A DNA stretch of 64,000 nt from Thamnidium elegans (Eukaryota > Mucoromycota > Mucoromycetes > Mucorales > Mucoraceae): positions 744,001 to 808,000 of the forward strand of contig JAIXMG010000014.1 of the NCBI GenBank assembly GCA_025201345.1, read 5' to 3'. This document shows, in pieces, positions 22,984 to 35,526 of this stretch. The position numbers were made by a program, and so were the translations under genes. The notes under the pieces are model-generated. The model made no database searches. It had not been told where the DNA came from and worked only from the letters and a program-made list of their open reading frames with translations. The stretch's first letter is position 1. Every line of letters starts with the position of its first letter.

Positions 22984-25042
22984 ATGTCCCCGTTTGACGA
23001 TATTTCTTCTGTCAAGGAGTCTCTCTTTCCCCTTAAAAAATACTACTGCTTAATTAATCTTTTTCAAATACAAGCAAATAAATTCAGGGACAATATATAT
23101 TTTCGATATGAAGTCCCGTCTATGAAAGGAGAGCTTGAAGTAAAGACTCTTACTTATGGGCAAGTAGATTTAATTACTACTAACTTGGCTTGTGAGTTAT
23201 ATACTAAATTAGGTAAGGAACCAATCGTCTCCGTATTGGAAGATCACTCTGTATACTACCCAATTTTACTTTATGCTCTCTACAAACTTCGTGTTCCGGT
23301 CCAGATGATATCTATTCGTAATACACCTACAACTGTTTGCAGTCTGTTAAACGAAGCTGGTTCCCAGTGTTTGGTTTATGGATCATCTTATCTGCAAGTA
23401 AAAGAAACTATATCAAAAGAAATTGTAGGTGTTAGATGCTTTCCTGTACCTAAACTCAACCTAGAAGAGTTATCAAACAGCCCATTGAATTCTAAATGGG
23501 ATCAAATACTAAATCAAAACTTCACGGAGGAAGATATAGAAAAAACAGTAGCAATAATTCACAGGTAACGTTTTATTTTATTTTTTAATAATAGCTCTTT
23601 GTAAACAGTTTTTAAAGTGGAATTTTAGTTCCGGAACCACCAATACGCCAAAAATTGTAGTTTGGAGTAATAAGTTTATGATATATTTTATTCAGTCATT
23701 ACCAAACACATTTTATAAGCGTAAGAAGTTCGATTTTATGGAAGACGAAAACGATATTTTGTTCGGCATAACACCATCGTAAGGAGCCTTCTATATAACC
23801 CATATCAAACTCGATTAGTCTAACACTTTTTTTTTTCAATTAGGTTTCACATGTTTGGTTCATATACCAACCATCAATGTATTCTATCAGGTAGCTCAAT
23901 ATATTTCTGCAAAAGTTTCCCACCTACCGCCAAACATACTATAGACGTAATTAAACGAGAAAATATAACGCGATTGAATACTCCGCCTTATTTTATTAAT
24001 CAAATCATGCATTATATACAAGAAACAGGAGATGTGCATCCTTTTCAAAAGCTGAAGTATATTGTGTAAGGGAATTGGTAAATATGAATTATACATGTAT
24101 ACTCAATTAACTGATTTTAGAACAGGAGGGGCAACTACCCCCAAGTCAATTGATGATTTTTATTTAGAAAACAAGATAAACGTATTAAATATGTTGGGGA
24201 TGTCAGGTAATATATATATATATATATATATATGGTGCCTAACACGGTCTTTTTTTTAAAAAACAAAAGAATGCTTTAATTTATTCATATCCGAGGTCTC
24301 GCAGAAAAGAATCGATAGTAATACATATTTTTATATGGAAGACGGAGATAAGCATTCTTATTTAGAGCACTTTGATGGTGATAAGTATCAAATAATTATC
24401 AAAAAAGGATCTCCTTTCCGAGCTACAGGTGTTGCAAATAGAGAAAACGGAGATTATGCTACCAACGATTTGGTTACTCACAGTAAAACCGTAATAAATG
24501 GATACTACTATGCAGGGCGGACAGATGACACATTAGCCTTGTAAGTTTGTAAAGAAGTAGAAAAAGTACAACGTATTAAATGCCAATAAAATCTAGGATT
24601 ACAGGAGAAAAGATCAACCCTTCAACCATGGAAGACGTAATAAGATCTAGCCCAATAGTTTCTAACTGTACAATAATTGGAGAAGGTCAAAAATGTACTG
24701 CAACACTTATTGAACTCAACTTTGAGGCTATCAAAGATTACTGTCCGGATACAGTCATGGAAAAAGGTTAGATTTTATAGAATTTCTTGTATATTTATCT
24801 AATCTTTATTATTAGTTAATGAAATTGTAAGAAAGGCAAATGAAATTTCACCAAGCCGTAGTGCCATCATCTTACCTGAAATGATCATAGTTATTCCTTT
24901 TTCGAAACACCTTATCGCTTCTGATAAAGGCACAGTTTCGAGAAATCGATCTATTACTTACTTTCAAAAAGAGGTAAACGCCATGTATGCTAAATTATTT
25001 GAAAGGAGCGTCGCAAAATTGGATATCAAAACTCCATTGTAA
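22984..25042 (+). CDS. Adenylation-domain-only paralogue, tandem copy 3
   Basis: It starts at ATG 22984 (MSPFDDISSVKES) and uses the same intron positions as copies 1 and 2. The adenylation motifs are present: SSGTTNTPK, TPPYFINQIMHYI, GRTDDTLAL, GEKINPSTMED and the C-terminal SDKGTVSRNRSI block. The frame then stops at TAA 25040-25042, within about 45 residues after that block. It therefore lacks the carrier and reductase domains. Retroelement-B-type LTR sequence lies within 1 kb downstream. It may be a truncated relic with an intact remaining frame, or a free-standing ligase that acts in trans. No premature stop or frameshift was seen within the A domain. Confidence 0.75.
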
Positions 25043-25845
25043 TTTAAATAAATCTGACATATACATATAAAACCTGTGCTTATACAATACTAGTTATCAT
25101 ACAAACCGATACGGTTCTTTTTAGAGAAATGTTCGTAATATAAAATGATAAAAAGAGTAAAAAAAAAATAGTAACAGGACCTACATCATAAATATACAGT
25201 TTAATGTAAAAGGTAAAAGAAATAGTAACGATACCTACATATAAAATATGTCAGGCAAAAAAGAGTAAAAGAAATAGTGTTACGCTCTTTTAAAATAAGG
25301 GTAACACAAAATATTAATTTTTATATAAATACCCCTTCCTTTTCATTCAATAAAATGGAACGAAAGTTCTTAGTAACTTCACTACTTGGTTTTCTTAAAT
25401 ATCCCTCTATAATTCCTCACTGATTGACTCCCATTTGTTTTAATATATTTCTTGGAGAACAATAGATCTAGGATTAATTGCAGATATTTCTTTTATTCTT
25501 TGTGAATCTACTTATATATCCTCACACTCTTTGACCTGATATAAGTCCCATTGTAAATTATACTTTGTTTTGACTGTACTTCTTGAAGACTCGTCGTTGA
25601 ATATCGCTTTTCATAAATAAATAAATAACCTATAAGTCTTTCTAATTTGTCAACTAATAGTCTGGTGCTCACTACTTTTATTACTTTTATATTATCTGTT
25701 GTTTTATACACTTTTAATAATTCTTTCCAAACTTTACAACTTTTTATCCTAAGCTGTATCAATAGTAACAAAAGATAAAATGGGGTAATGATAGATATGG
25801 CAGCAAGAAAGATAATTTAAGTAGGAATATTAGCAGAGGTAACAA
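25043..25845. other. Degraded repeat-rich stretch after copy 3
   Basis: Three imperfect short direct repeats of a GTAAAAGAAATAGT-like unit lie between 25150 and 25280. GGTAACA occurs at about 25307 and again at about 25840, and could be a target duplication around an inserted ~530-bp segment. A minus-strand frame of 87 codons (25508-25771) is too weak to name. Confidence 0.35.
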
Positions 25846-25971
25846 TAAGATTAAATAAAAATTGAAGGTATAAATCTATAGCAACCATGAAGGTTTGATT
25901 TCTTGTACTAGGTCTAACAAGGACGATCCTTGTTGACATTATTTTATCAGAATGAGGTAGTTTGTGTTACA
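25846..25971 (-). mobile_element. LTR fragment related to retroelement B
   Basis: About 125 bp match the outer half of the LTR at 56404-56815 (AAGGTTTGATTTCTTGT, AACAAGGACGATCCTTGTT and GAGGTAGTTTGTGT...ACA). The outer end is clear at 25971. The inner end is lost in diverged or inserted sequence to the left. Confidence 0.7.
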
Positions 25972-26543
25972 ACAGTCCTTTTTCTTTTCTTTTTCTGTAA
26001 ATTAAAAAAATATAAGTTATGCCTCACCCTCAACCACATGAATTAGATACCCTCATTAACCGAAACTATGCTTAGACCATTTAATGACAATCACACTAGC
26101 CTCCGCGCTTGAGAATAAGCTAAGACGCCCACCCACAATCCCACCATACGTAAACGCGTGTTATGTTTGATTGCAATTTATAGCTTTTACTAGATAATGT
26201 AGATTCGGCCTTTATAAAGGTGACCAAAAACAATAACTATCCAAGTTGTGGTATAAGTTTTTGCTCTTTTTTTAAGTGTGTGTTCTTTTTTTAAGTGTGT
26301 GTGTGTGCGCGTGTGTGTGTGTGCGTGTGTGTGTGTGTGTGTGTTTTTTTTTGAAAAATATACTTTTTTTAAATGATTTGATAGATATGATTCTTTACAT
26401 TACATATTACGAGTTATTATACCATTTTTACTATCAGAATAAACAATTTGTCAAGGATACTCTTTTTATCTATTTAATCGAGGACGCCTTTAATTGGCCA
26501 TGTGAGTTTATAAGTGCCCCCTATTTTACCAGTGAAAGAATAT

Positions 26544-26580
<37 letters not shown>

Positions 26581-26924
26581 GATATGCCAATGATAATCTC
26601 ATCATCCTTGTCCTCATCTTCATCATTTTTTCTATCATCTACATCGTATTTTTCAATGCCGTCATTGCTAATAAATGTACCAGTTGTTGGAATAGCTTCT
26701 GTTGCGGAATATCCAGCGATAAAAATATTTAGTATTTGTGTAGTATAACAACTAACGATAAACTAACTGTTGGCTTACCTGCTCCGACTCTGAACGCTAA
26801 TACTTCTGAACTATCACTTGTATGTAGTTCATGCGCGTAGTAACCAGTCAGAAATAAACTAAAAGACTTCTTACGCTGTAATATTTGCGCTTCTATTATA
26901 TTAGTCTCCAATTCTTGCTCCTTC
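25972..26924. other. Simple-sequence-rich stretch
   Basis: It contains a (GT)n microsatellite at about 26277-26344 and a run of about 32 T at 26548-26579. No gene is supported. Confidence 0.5.
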
Positions 26925-28290
26925 CTAAAAAAAAAAAATGTCGCCAATAAGTATTTTGGGAATCAAAATAATACTCGCACGGGAGAATATATCAACATAC
27001 CAATAACTAAATTTCAAGCTTGGATCAACTATAGTTGCACAAACATAAACATTTGTTAGATCAGTTCGACTATAGTACTTGGAAAGTTTATTCATAGTGA
27101 GATCAATAGCAGTCGAAAGTGAAGGGCAACCAAGATGTAATGTTTTCAAATTTAGTCAATATCTTTTGTATATTCATAATATATTCTATTTGAGAATTAT
27201 TTAGACTACCATCCTCTCTTGATCATCTTCAGATTTTATTGTTAAACGGTACGCCCTCTTTCATAACTAATCGAAAATCTATCGATCATTACTTTGGTGC
27301 TATTTCATCTTGTTTGACAATCAACAAGTATCGAGAGATCTGGTAGCTTCAGCATGTTTTTGTTTGTTTGAAATAGGCTATTCAACTAGGAGGATAAGCG
27401 TGTTTTTCCACATTTCTTTTCTTAATCTAACGATATGGTTGTTTTTTTTTTCGAAAAGTCACTCTCTACCTAATAATTAAAAGCTGTGTCAGTTCAATAT
27501 AATCAGAGGCTTTCTTAAAAACCTACATCTTTTATAAAGTTTTCCATATGAGCATCTTCAGTGGGAGCTTTCGATTGCGATCCTTTATCAATCAAATCAT
27601 GACATACAATATTAATTACACGAGATAGACAAGAAATTAAATTTTTGTTTCTTTTGAACGTAAAAGAAGAATCTCTTTCAGTTGTTTCTTCAAGATAATC
27701 GGCTAATTTTCCGTTATTTGAGGCATTGTCCGTTGTCCAACAGAACAAATTACTTTTAATTTCATAACATTCAAGTAATTATATCAATAAATAGTCTACC
27801 TAAATCTCTGCCTTATGTTTCTGTAAATATGAGTGCAAGTGTTGTGCCTGTATAATTTAAAATCATGTGTACCTGGATGCAAAGTACTTTTCATGTGCTT
27901 AAGAACTGGTTATTTATTCTGATTCCTATTCGTGATCAATAAAATGAGCTGTAATTCCCATAGAGTACTGATCCATATAAAAGTATAAAAAATAGTTATA
28001 GCTGCACTTTTGCTTACTTGTTTCTCTTTTCCACAGATAAGTGAATAGATCAAGAAACGATTGTCGGGAAAGGGATAACTTGTTCATTTCGTTTATGCCA
28101 TTTTACTCTTGCTCGTATCTATCTGCATCTCCGCTAAAAGAAAAGTAAGGTTAAAACGAATGGTTGTATAGGTACATCTATCGACTGATTTCACAAAAGA
28201 TAGTTTTCTTTTTAATGTACCATGACACCATAGGATCAGTTTTATGTTGATAACTCTAATGAGTGTAAACCATCTTGCTTGAGGCACGGT
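26925..28290 (-). pseudogene. hAT-family transposase remnant
   Basis: Reading leftward on the minus strand, successive frames recall a hAT transposase: GITAHFIDHE near 27945, then CWTTDNASNNGKL (about 27710-27745), the only clearly kept catalytic-region block, then ISCLSRVINIVCHDL. The C-terminal NKLSKYYSRTDLTNVY and ATIVDPSLKFSYW lie near 27000-27120. Many stops and frameshifts separate them, so it is dead. Terminal repeats and the 8-bp duplication were not found. Confidence 0.65.
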
Positions 28291-30149
28291 ATTTTCTGAG
28301 ATTGAAAGCCAATTGACTACAAATATTCTTTAAAAGTCGGTCTCTCTCTCTCTCTCTCTTTTCTTTTTTTTTTTTCTTTTTTTTTTTCTTTCTTTTTTAA
28401 AATAAAAGTGAAAGTGACATATCATTTAAATCTTGATGGATCAAGCTTTTATCTCTTACACAGACACATTTTACGATCCATATTTTGAAGGTTTATAATA
28501 TGTGAAGAGTAGAATAAAGGGGTTTGAAAGAAGGTATCTGGGTACTTACTTAAACCTACTTTTTGTTATTATTATTCTTACTTACTATGACTTATAAAAC
28601 TATTCAACAAGGCTTCGAAGCTTATCAACCACTTTAATGGATGTACCTATACAACCATTCGTTTTAATCTTACTTTTCTTTTTACATTGTATCAATCAAT
28701 TTTGGCTGCTCAAACGGACCGATATTTTATTAAGATCGAATAGTCTATTTGATTTTACTCTATTTGTTTTTTTTGTATTACCACAAATATAAATAACTTA
28801 GGCTGAAAACTGTTGAAGGAAGGTATTTACTGACAATATATCGTCTTACCATTAGACTCTTACCAATCGACGGACGCTCCATAAATATTTTATAAAAAAA
28901 AACTTTCGTGCTGAAAAAATATAGAATGTATCTTCAATAGTTAAGATTTAATTGGACATAATAGTCGATTGTATTAAATCTATACGTTATTCTTACAGAG
29001 CTAGTACGCCATAATAAAAGTTAGCTTTTTGGCGAAATGTTTATTTCGTATGTGCTTACGTATTTAAAGGTTACGAAACTAATTAATAATGAATACTCCC
29101 TTTTTTCAATTATATCTCAAAAAAAGTTTTATACAAGTTCAGAAAATGACCAACAACCATGATTCAAAGCCATTTTTTTCTATACAAAACATCATAAGTC
29201 GAGCGTCATCATCTACATCCGTTGGAACAGTTTCAACTACTACGTCTCTTATTGCATCATTTGCAGGTCGATTTTCTCTCAAAGAACTTGCCACCATTAT
29301 ATCGCACAATCGCTCAAATAAACAAACCATAAAATCAGAACTAACTTATGCTAGCAATAGAATGGAGAGCACTAGTTTAAGAAACCATCTTATATCAGAT
29401 CACTCCAGGCTAACACAATTCAGATGTAAACTTTTTATAATTTTACCTCCTATTTTATATCAATAAAAAAAAAATGTTTGAAAATTAGACAATGCTAATA
29501 TGAAACTGCTGCTGTATCAACAAGAACAAGATCCTACCTATAAAAAAAATACCCAGGTGGTGAGGAAGAGTACAATGAACGCTTCTTTCAAAATTGCCTA
29601 ACAACAGAAAGCAAACCTCATCTAGATCAAACATTGTCATGGAACCAAATTGTCGGTGCACTAATTTATAAACCTTAATTACTTTTCTTTATCCCCTTTT
29701 AATTAACTGTCATCCTTTCACATTGGAACAAAAAGGTGCGATACACTCAAACCTATGGAATTTGACGTTTTCTCTACTTTGGTTAAAACAGTTGTCGGAA
29801 CTAGCTCACTAAAATTGGCTGGAAGATTGTGCCTAATTGTCGCATATCTTCTACGCCTGGTTTTGTCCCTCTCTCTTCCTAATAAAATACAACATAATGA
29901 TGAATACTTTTTTTTATGAAGATGGACAGGAAAACATTTTTAGTGAAGGAGAAAAAGTTTACGATCCGATGGAGGATGTTTTAACACATGTCGATTATCC
30001 CAGCATAGTTCTTGAAACAATAACTAGTCGACAAACTTATTTGAGCGTTAAGCGCCTCAAAAAAATTGCTGAAAAAATTGCTGAAGAGTCCTCAGTTAAA
30101 AAGCAGTCGAAACCTAGTAAGTTAAAACCATCAGAAAGTGGAGAAATAA
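28291..30149. other. Decayed transposon sequence
   Basis: Nothing intact. A (CT)n tract lies at 28341-28359. About 50 bp near 28132-28190 recur inverted at 28637-28690. A plus-strand frame at 29089-29466 ends in ESTSLRNHLISDHSR, which resembles the second half of a BED zinc finger and may be a separate hAT N-terminus. The plus-strand frame at 29900-30187 is acidic/basic without a recognisable domain. Confidence 0.4.
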
Positions 30150-30653
30150 CTAGGCGGGAGTTGCAAAAGCACCAGAAAGATCAATAAGAGAAGGATTTAA
30201 GTAATGATAACTTGTATCTGGGCTTGCGAGACATTGGTCAATACTGATGCTGCATTCTTTCCAGTTCAAATCTTTGGTTTCAACATCACTTTCACTTTCG
30301 CTTTCGGTTGGTGATGTTGCTTGAATGGCATCTTTCAAAAGGTCGGGATACTCCTCCCCTGTAACAGTAGGCTGCTGTTGCTGTTAGACCTGGCGCCTTC
30401 TACGAGTATTGTTCTTATAACGGAGACAAGTTACCCGAAGAGGAATAACAATGTCGGGGCGTACATCAAAGGCCACATTGCGGTAACTAACGCTACTATC
30501 CATGCACACTCCCATGACATTACCCTCAAAGCTGGTTCCCGGGAAGTTGGTATCGACTGCGAGGACAGCAGAGGCAAAGGCTTTTTTGCGTAAATAGTGC
30601 ATTTTAGTAGATACACGGCTACCGTCAATGATATTAGTATTGGTGCGAGGCAT
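30150..30653 (-). pseudogene. Unrecognised gene remnant with in-frame stop
   Basis: From ATG 30653 the frame reads MPRTNTNIIDGSRVS and continues through KKAFASAVLAVDTNFPG and MGVCMDSSVSYRNVAFDVRP to RRRRQV, where there is one in-frame TAA (near 30384). The same frame stays open beyond it as QQQQPTVTGEEYPDLL and an acidic Ser/Glu tract to about 30150. The residue composition is protein-like. I do not recognise the family. A transposon-associated gene is possible given the surroundings. Confidence 0.4.
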
Positions 30654-31156
30654 AATTATGACGATAAAAAAGGTAGTTGGGTAAGATGAGTGTTGATTGC
30701 GAAGAACAAGAAAAGGAGAAGTGAAAGAAAGAAACAAATGATAAAATTTTTCTGTTCAAAATCAAGTCAGGGACGTGTTTCAAAATTAAAATGGGGTATT
30801 TTTATGTCAAAACTTAAGGTCAAAAGTGTGGACGGAAACATCCGCCCACTAAAGTATTTTTATATGTTTTGACAGCTGAGTTTGTTATGTATGTTATGTA
30901 AATAGATCATGAATGATCCAAAGATAATTCTGAGTTCCTGAGAGAAAGATACTAGTTTTATTTATATTTCTAAGAAATATAATATAATGATTTAAGTGGT
31001 TTACTTTCAGTATTATTGTAGCCACAACAATATTATTATATAATCACACTATAATAAATTATGTGAAGATCATATTTGGATATTATTGAATAATGATGAA
31101 TCGTATCTTAAAATATTCTTTTATGTTGTAATAAGTCTTTTATATTTTTTTATATA
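30654..31156. other. AT-rich stretch without gene
   Basis: No coding frame or repeat with clear boundaries is seen up to the CACTA-like terminus at 31157. Confidence 0.5.
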
Positions 31157-32587
31157 CACTGTGGCCAGATAAAGTTGTTTTTTATACTAATAACAGTAGA
31201 AGTGTTTCTAAATATGCACACTGTAAATTCGGAAACTATGAGATAGTATGGTTACTGAATTTAGTATCCATGTATACTGGATTTATTATGCAGTATATTT
31301 TCCACTGAACGCAGTAAGTTGGATACTGAAATTGAAATGGTATCTTATATACCCTATTTAGTAGAAATTCCACTAAAAAATACGTCATGAGTCTGTTTAT
31401 TCAGTAACCATTGCTCTTTATTCAGTAGCCATTGCTCTTTATTTAGTAGCCATTATTTTTTATTCAGTAACCATTATTTTTTATTTAGTAAATTCTCTGT
31501 TTATTCAGTAACCATTGCTCTTTATTCAGTAGACATTGCTCTTTATTTAGTAGCCATTGTTTTTTATTTAGTAGCCGTTGTTCTTTATTCAGTAGCCATT
31601 TATAACAACTTACTTCTACATAATATATATGGTTAAAATCTGTTTTACATAAATAGTGTTATTATCAAACTTACAAGTAAATAAAAAGCCAAGACATATG
31701 GTTAAACGGTTTCTTCTCTGTAAATATATAAACGTTTGTAGATATTAATAGGTGGTAAATAAAAATAACTAAAAGATGTGTACCTTAAGGTGAACCATAA
31801 TAGTATTCAATGGTTAAATATCTAAAAGCAAACGAACAAAAAAAAAATTGTTTTAGCAGTGGAACAAAATAAAAAAAAATACTTTACTTAGCGTTTAGGG
31901 ATACAATAGAGGCGAATGAACTAGAGAAGAAGAAAAACAGTTATGTTCCATTTCAAGAGATTCAGTTTATTGTTACCATTGAGATTAGTCTTTTGTGTAT
32001 AAAGTGAAGTAAAAGTATATATAAAAAAGGAAAAGAAAAAAAGGGGGGGGGGAAAGGCAAGGTCGCTTACGTCTGCGGTTGAAAAAAAAAGTCACCTTCT
32101 GCTTGGCTAAACGACCTCTTTTTTTATACGTGATTCTGAAATTTATATGGTAAGTCTTACGTATACTGAAAAAAAGAAAGCACGAATATATGTAGTAAAT
32201 CAATTTTTTTTATTATCGTAGCGTCTCTATTTTTTTTTTTTTTTTTTTTTTTTTTTGGATAACGTGGCAGTGTCTTTTTTTCTTTTTTTTTTCTTTAAAT
32301 AAATTTATATATTTGTCTATATTATTTGTACTTTGATAATTAACTTATTCCTCTATACATGTAAGTGCTAAGATCTAAACGACTATGACGCTGTAATATA
32401 CCTATATGTTATAGAACATTGATATGCACCTTTTTAATATTTTAATTCCCGGGTAAAGAAAAAATCTAAATTTAGAATAAAAAAAAAGGGGAAGAGTATT
32501 TTCTACTGAAAATAGCGGAATATATTCCGTATTTAGTAACTATGTCCACTAATAACAGTATCATTTACTAAATATCTGGCCATAGTG
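31157..32587 (+). mobile_element. CACTA-like non-autonomous element, copy 1
   Basis: The ends read CACTGTGGCCAGATA (31157) and the reverse complement of CACTATGGCCAGATA (ending 32587). They are flanked by a 3-bp duplication ATA (31154-31156, 32588-32590). Length is 1,431 bp. Subterminal sequence is packed with (T/C)AGTA-type motifs, as in CACTA elements where the transposase binds such arrays. No transposase is encoded. A second copy lies inverted at 61690-62984. A short conserved frame (KKRGRLAKQKV) occurs in both copies, but conservation only reflects copy identity. Confidence 0.8.
31395..31612 (+). repeat. Subterminal tandem array in CACTA-like copy 1
   Basis: About nine imperfect units of ~22 bp, consensus TTTATTCAGTAGCCATTGCTC, alternate TTCAGTA and TTTAGTA cores. 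The inverted copy has fewer units (62624-62755), which explains part of the length difference. Confidence 0.85.
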
Positions 32588-32769
32588 ATAATAGAATATT
32601 AATGTTTATAAGCCTGTATACAACAAAAGTAATCTAGTAATAATGGTGAAATGAAAATTGATACTTTTTATTTTATTTGTGTACTACAAGTGAATAAATT
32701 ACTATAGAATAAAAGAATGGAATGATTTAAAGAAATTCATAGTATATATGTAATGAAGGAAGGTATGCA

Positions 32770-33938
32770 TTAATGATGTGGATGATAAAGTGGATTTTCA
32801 CGGGTTCTGTCTGTGGATTTTTCCATTATTGCTTTAATTACTTTTGCATCTAAAGCAGGTTTAAAGCTATTGCTGATAGTGAATGTATTACTTGTATAAC
32901 ATAAGTAATGAATCACTTCTACAACATTATAGAGTCGGTCGAGGTATGGTACAAGTTGAGGAAGTTCATCAAGTGATAATGGGAAGCGAATACAATCTAA
33001 TTCAAGAACCATCAATATATCGTCCATTGCTTCGCTGATATTGAATTGTACATTGGTTCCTAAAAAGATAAAAAAAAAAAAGCTTTAGTATACACAAAGT
33101 TATTTTGATAATTGTAAACTTACCAACAGCCATAATTTGAAACATGTGCTTTAAGTTATATTTGGCTGCACCAGCTTTGGAAAATGTACACAATCGGTGC
33201 AAATCAAGGTTAATTTTTTTATGATTCTTTACATGCTTGATCGATTTAACTTCGATATATCCGATTGCTTTATGATCATCTTCAATTAAACCATCAGGAC
33301 GATTTTGGTTAGGATCAACATCAGTGTCAGAAAAGCAGCTGGTATTTAGCCACTTGAAAATAAATTGATTTTCATCGCAGTCAAATAGTTTTTGAAAGCA
33401 AGGTTGTAAGTATCTGGTGCAAAGTTCAAACTCTTTGATTTCTTTTTTTTGATTTATGAAGGGTAATGACTCTACCATTGATTTAATGAGTTGCAATAAT
33501 CTTATCATAATTTTATTTGTGCTGTCGTTGATAAGTGATAATATTTTGCTTTCCCCTTGCATTCTAGATACTGAGCCACGGTTAATATCATTGGTAATAG
33601 TAATTAAAGTCATCATAACATCCATTGGAAATTTATGGTGTAACTGGTTGAAGCCAAACGAATTATACGTGGTTTGGCGGATTGTTTTAATAGACTCTTC
33701 AAAATAATTCTGTAATCCAGGGTAGAATGAGTTTTTTTCGATGTACAAAATATTGGAGAGTGCAAGTAATTGTTGCAAGTGTGACTCATATGTGAGTGGA
33801 GTCTCTAACGATTCAAATATATCACTCTTGAATTGTGATAAAGAATTCGAGTATTTATTATGGTTGTTAGCAGGTGTCATATTTTCGGCTATAATTGCTT
33901 TAGCATCCCCTAAACTAATTGTTTCAACACTTTCTACT

Positions 33939-33972
<34 letters not shown>

Positions 33973-34303
33973 TAGTGGTAGTGGTTCTTGAAGAACTGCC
34001 GTTGTCATTTTGTTGAGGAGGAGGAGAATTTTCAATGCCGAGTTGGCTTACTTGTTGATTTCGTTGCTTCCAGAAGTCTCTTGAATTTTTTTTACTACGC
34101 CATTCATTGTAATCATCTACCAACTTTTTTTTCAAGTCCTCATCCTCTACGAAATCGACCACTGCTAAGAATTGTGCTTGAGCTCTTCTTGTATTGTAAC
34201 TTTTAAAAAAGTTAAAAAAATCGATATGTGATATATTGCGACCGTTGTTACGCAACCAGTTTATTTCACTTGGAAGTCGTTTTGTTCGTGCTTTCTTTCC
34301 CAT
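32770..34303 (-). CDS. PD-(D/E)XK-like protein of unknown role
   Basis: Two exons (34303-33124 and 33059-32770) joined by an intron with GTAAGT and TTTTTAG give about 489 residues, ending in ENPLYHPHH. The start MGKKARTKRLPSE is basic. A poly-Thr run of about 16 (residues ~108-123) is encoded by an (ACT)n microsatellite. The second half is mostly helical with conserved-looking Cys. The block NRPDGLI followed 12-15 residues later by GYIEVKS has the spacing of a PD-(D/E)XK nuclease active site (D...E-x-K). Large families of such proteins occur in Mucorales-type genomes, as far as I recall. The frame is intact between decayed transposons, suggesting selection or recent arrival. Nuclease activity is not shown. 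It starts 183 bp from the CACTA-like copy 1 edge. Confidence 0.65.
33942..33992 (+). repeat. Trinucleotide microsatellite inside a coding exon
   Basis: A run of GTA/GTG triplets on the plus strand encodes the poly-Thr stretch of the minus-strand protein. Length variation between strains is likely. Confidence 0.8.
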
Positions 34304-35394
34304 GGTAAAAAAAAGATAATACTCCCTAAACGCCAAAAAAAAGAGTTTGTTTACAAATATTTTATTGGTTGTAGGCTGTGTAGTACGCGCTCTTTTATGA
34401 AACTTTCTCAAATGCCAATGATAATATAATTGAGCAACTATCTATCTAATCATTACATAAAGAAAAAACGATGAAAAGTTAACAATCTACCTTCTACATT
34501 GGCAATGGAGCTAAAAAATGAATTGTGTATATGGCAAGTGAAAATGACGACTACGGCATCACAGGTTTTGCTAAAAAAGCAGCATACCAGCAATGCTAAT
34601 AGTCTACGTGAAATGTAAATGCGCTTTTCTTTCACCTATGGGAGGCTCAGTTAAAAGATACTCCTTTAATCAATATTAAGTTCAATAAGCATTTAGGAGG
34701 CTCAGCCTTATAAAAAAAGAAATGAAACAACTGTATTCATAAAATATCATTTTATGAGTTAACAATTAGAAATGCATTTATTTAGCAGGAATCATAATTA
34801 TTATGGGTATATTTAGTTTATGTTGAGAGCATATCTATAAAAAAAAAAGTCAGTAAACCGCCTATTTCTACAGTCAATAGCCATCAAGCGTCAACAAGGC
34901 TTAGACTGGCGCGAAGGTCAGCGGGTCCAAGTCGAAACTCAATGGAAGTATGGTGGAAGTATAGCTACTAGGCTTAGACTGACGCGAAGGCCAGCGGGTC
35001 CGTTTGCCTACAACGTTGGCACGCGTACTATTGACTGTTTTACTGAGTAAGTTTAAAAAAGAAAACTTACCTTTTATTTCACCTAGAATTTGCACAATTA
35101 AGGAATGAGAAAAAAGAAAGAGGTTTTTTTTTTTTTATTAAATAGAGTTTCTGTGGCTTATCCCAAAAATAATTTCTCTGCGATACACGAATTGTTTGCC
35201 AAAAATGTAGATTTATACACTATTTCAGAAATTATTGAACAAATATTGGAAGTTTTTTAAAAAAAAAAAATTGGCTGTAATAGGCAGAGATTTGTCCCAA
35301 GTACCAAATTATTTTGTCACCAATTTTTTTTTTTCAAAATGTCCCAATAATTTCTGAAAATAGTGTACTCTAGTCTTAAAAAAAGAACGGTTTT
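34304..35394. other. Intergenic stretch with a small repeat-bearing element
   Basis: No gene. At 34871-34880 (CAGTCAATAG) and 35029-35038 (CTATTGACTG) short inverted ends enclose two direct copies, about 70 bp apart, of a 30-bp GC-rich unit (GGCTTAGACTGRCGCGAAGG). It looks like a small MITE-type element. A duplicated target site was not evident. Confidence 0.4.
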
Positions 35395-35511
35395 CTTAGG
35401 GACCACCGCAAAAATTCTTTCGGACCACCGGTCTGTACATAGGGAAGCTTAGGATCGGGTAACCGGTGGTCCGAAAGATTTGTCCCTAAGTACACACCGG
35501 TGGTCCGAAAG
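35395..35511. repeat. GC-rich inverted/direct repeat array
   Basis: CTTTCGGACCACCGGT (35417-35432) recurs inverted at 35462-35477 and again at 35496-35511. CTTAGGGAC (35395-35403) pairs with GTCCCTAAG (35482-35490). It sits directly beyond the stop of the OTU frame and may be the terminal region of MULE A. Confidence 0.6.
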
Positions 35512-35526
35512 ACTAAAAAAAAAAGA

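Noticed and set aside
25508..25771. Possible copia-type gag fragment on the minus strand
   Set aside because: Only a vague resemblance around KVWKELLKVYK; no zinc knuckle or other domain nearby.
31395..31612. CRISPR-like repeated units
   Set aside because: Units are adjacent tandem copies without unique spacers, in a eukaryotic transposon. They are subterminal motifs of a CACTA-like element.
31985..32203. Conserved small ORF shared by both CACTA-like copies
   Set aside because: The copies are near-identical repeats, indels shift the frame ends, and the sequence is low-complexity. Conservation is not evidence of coding.
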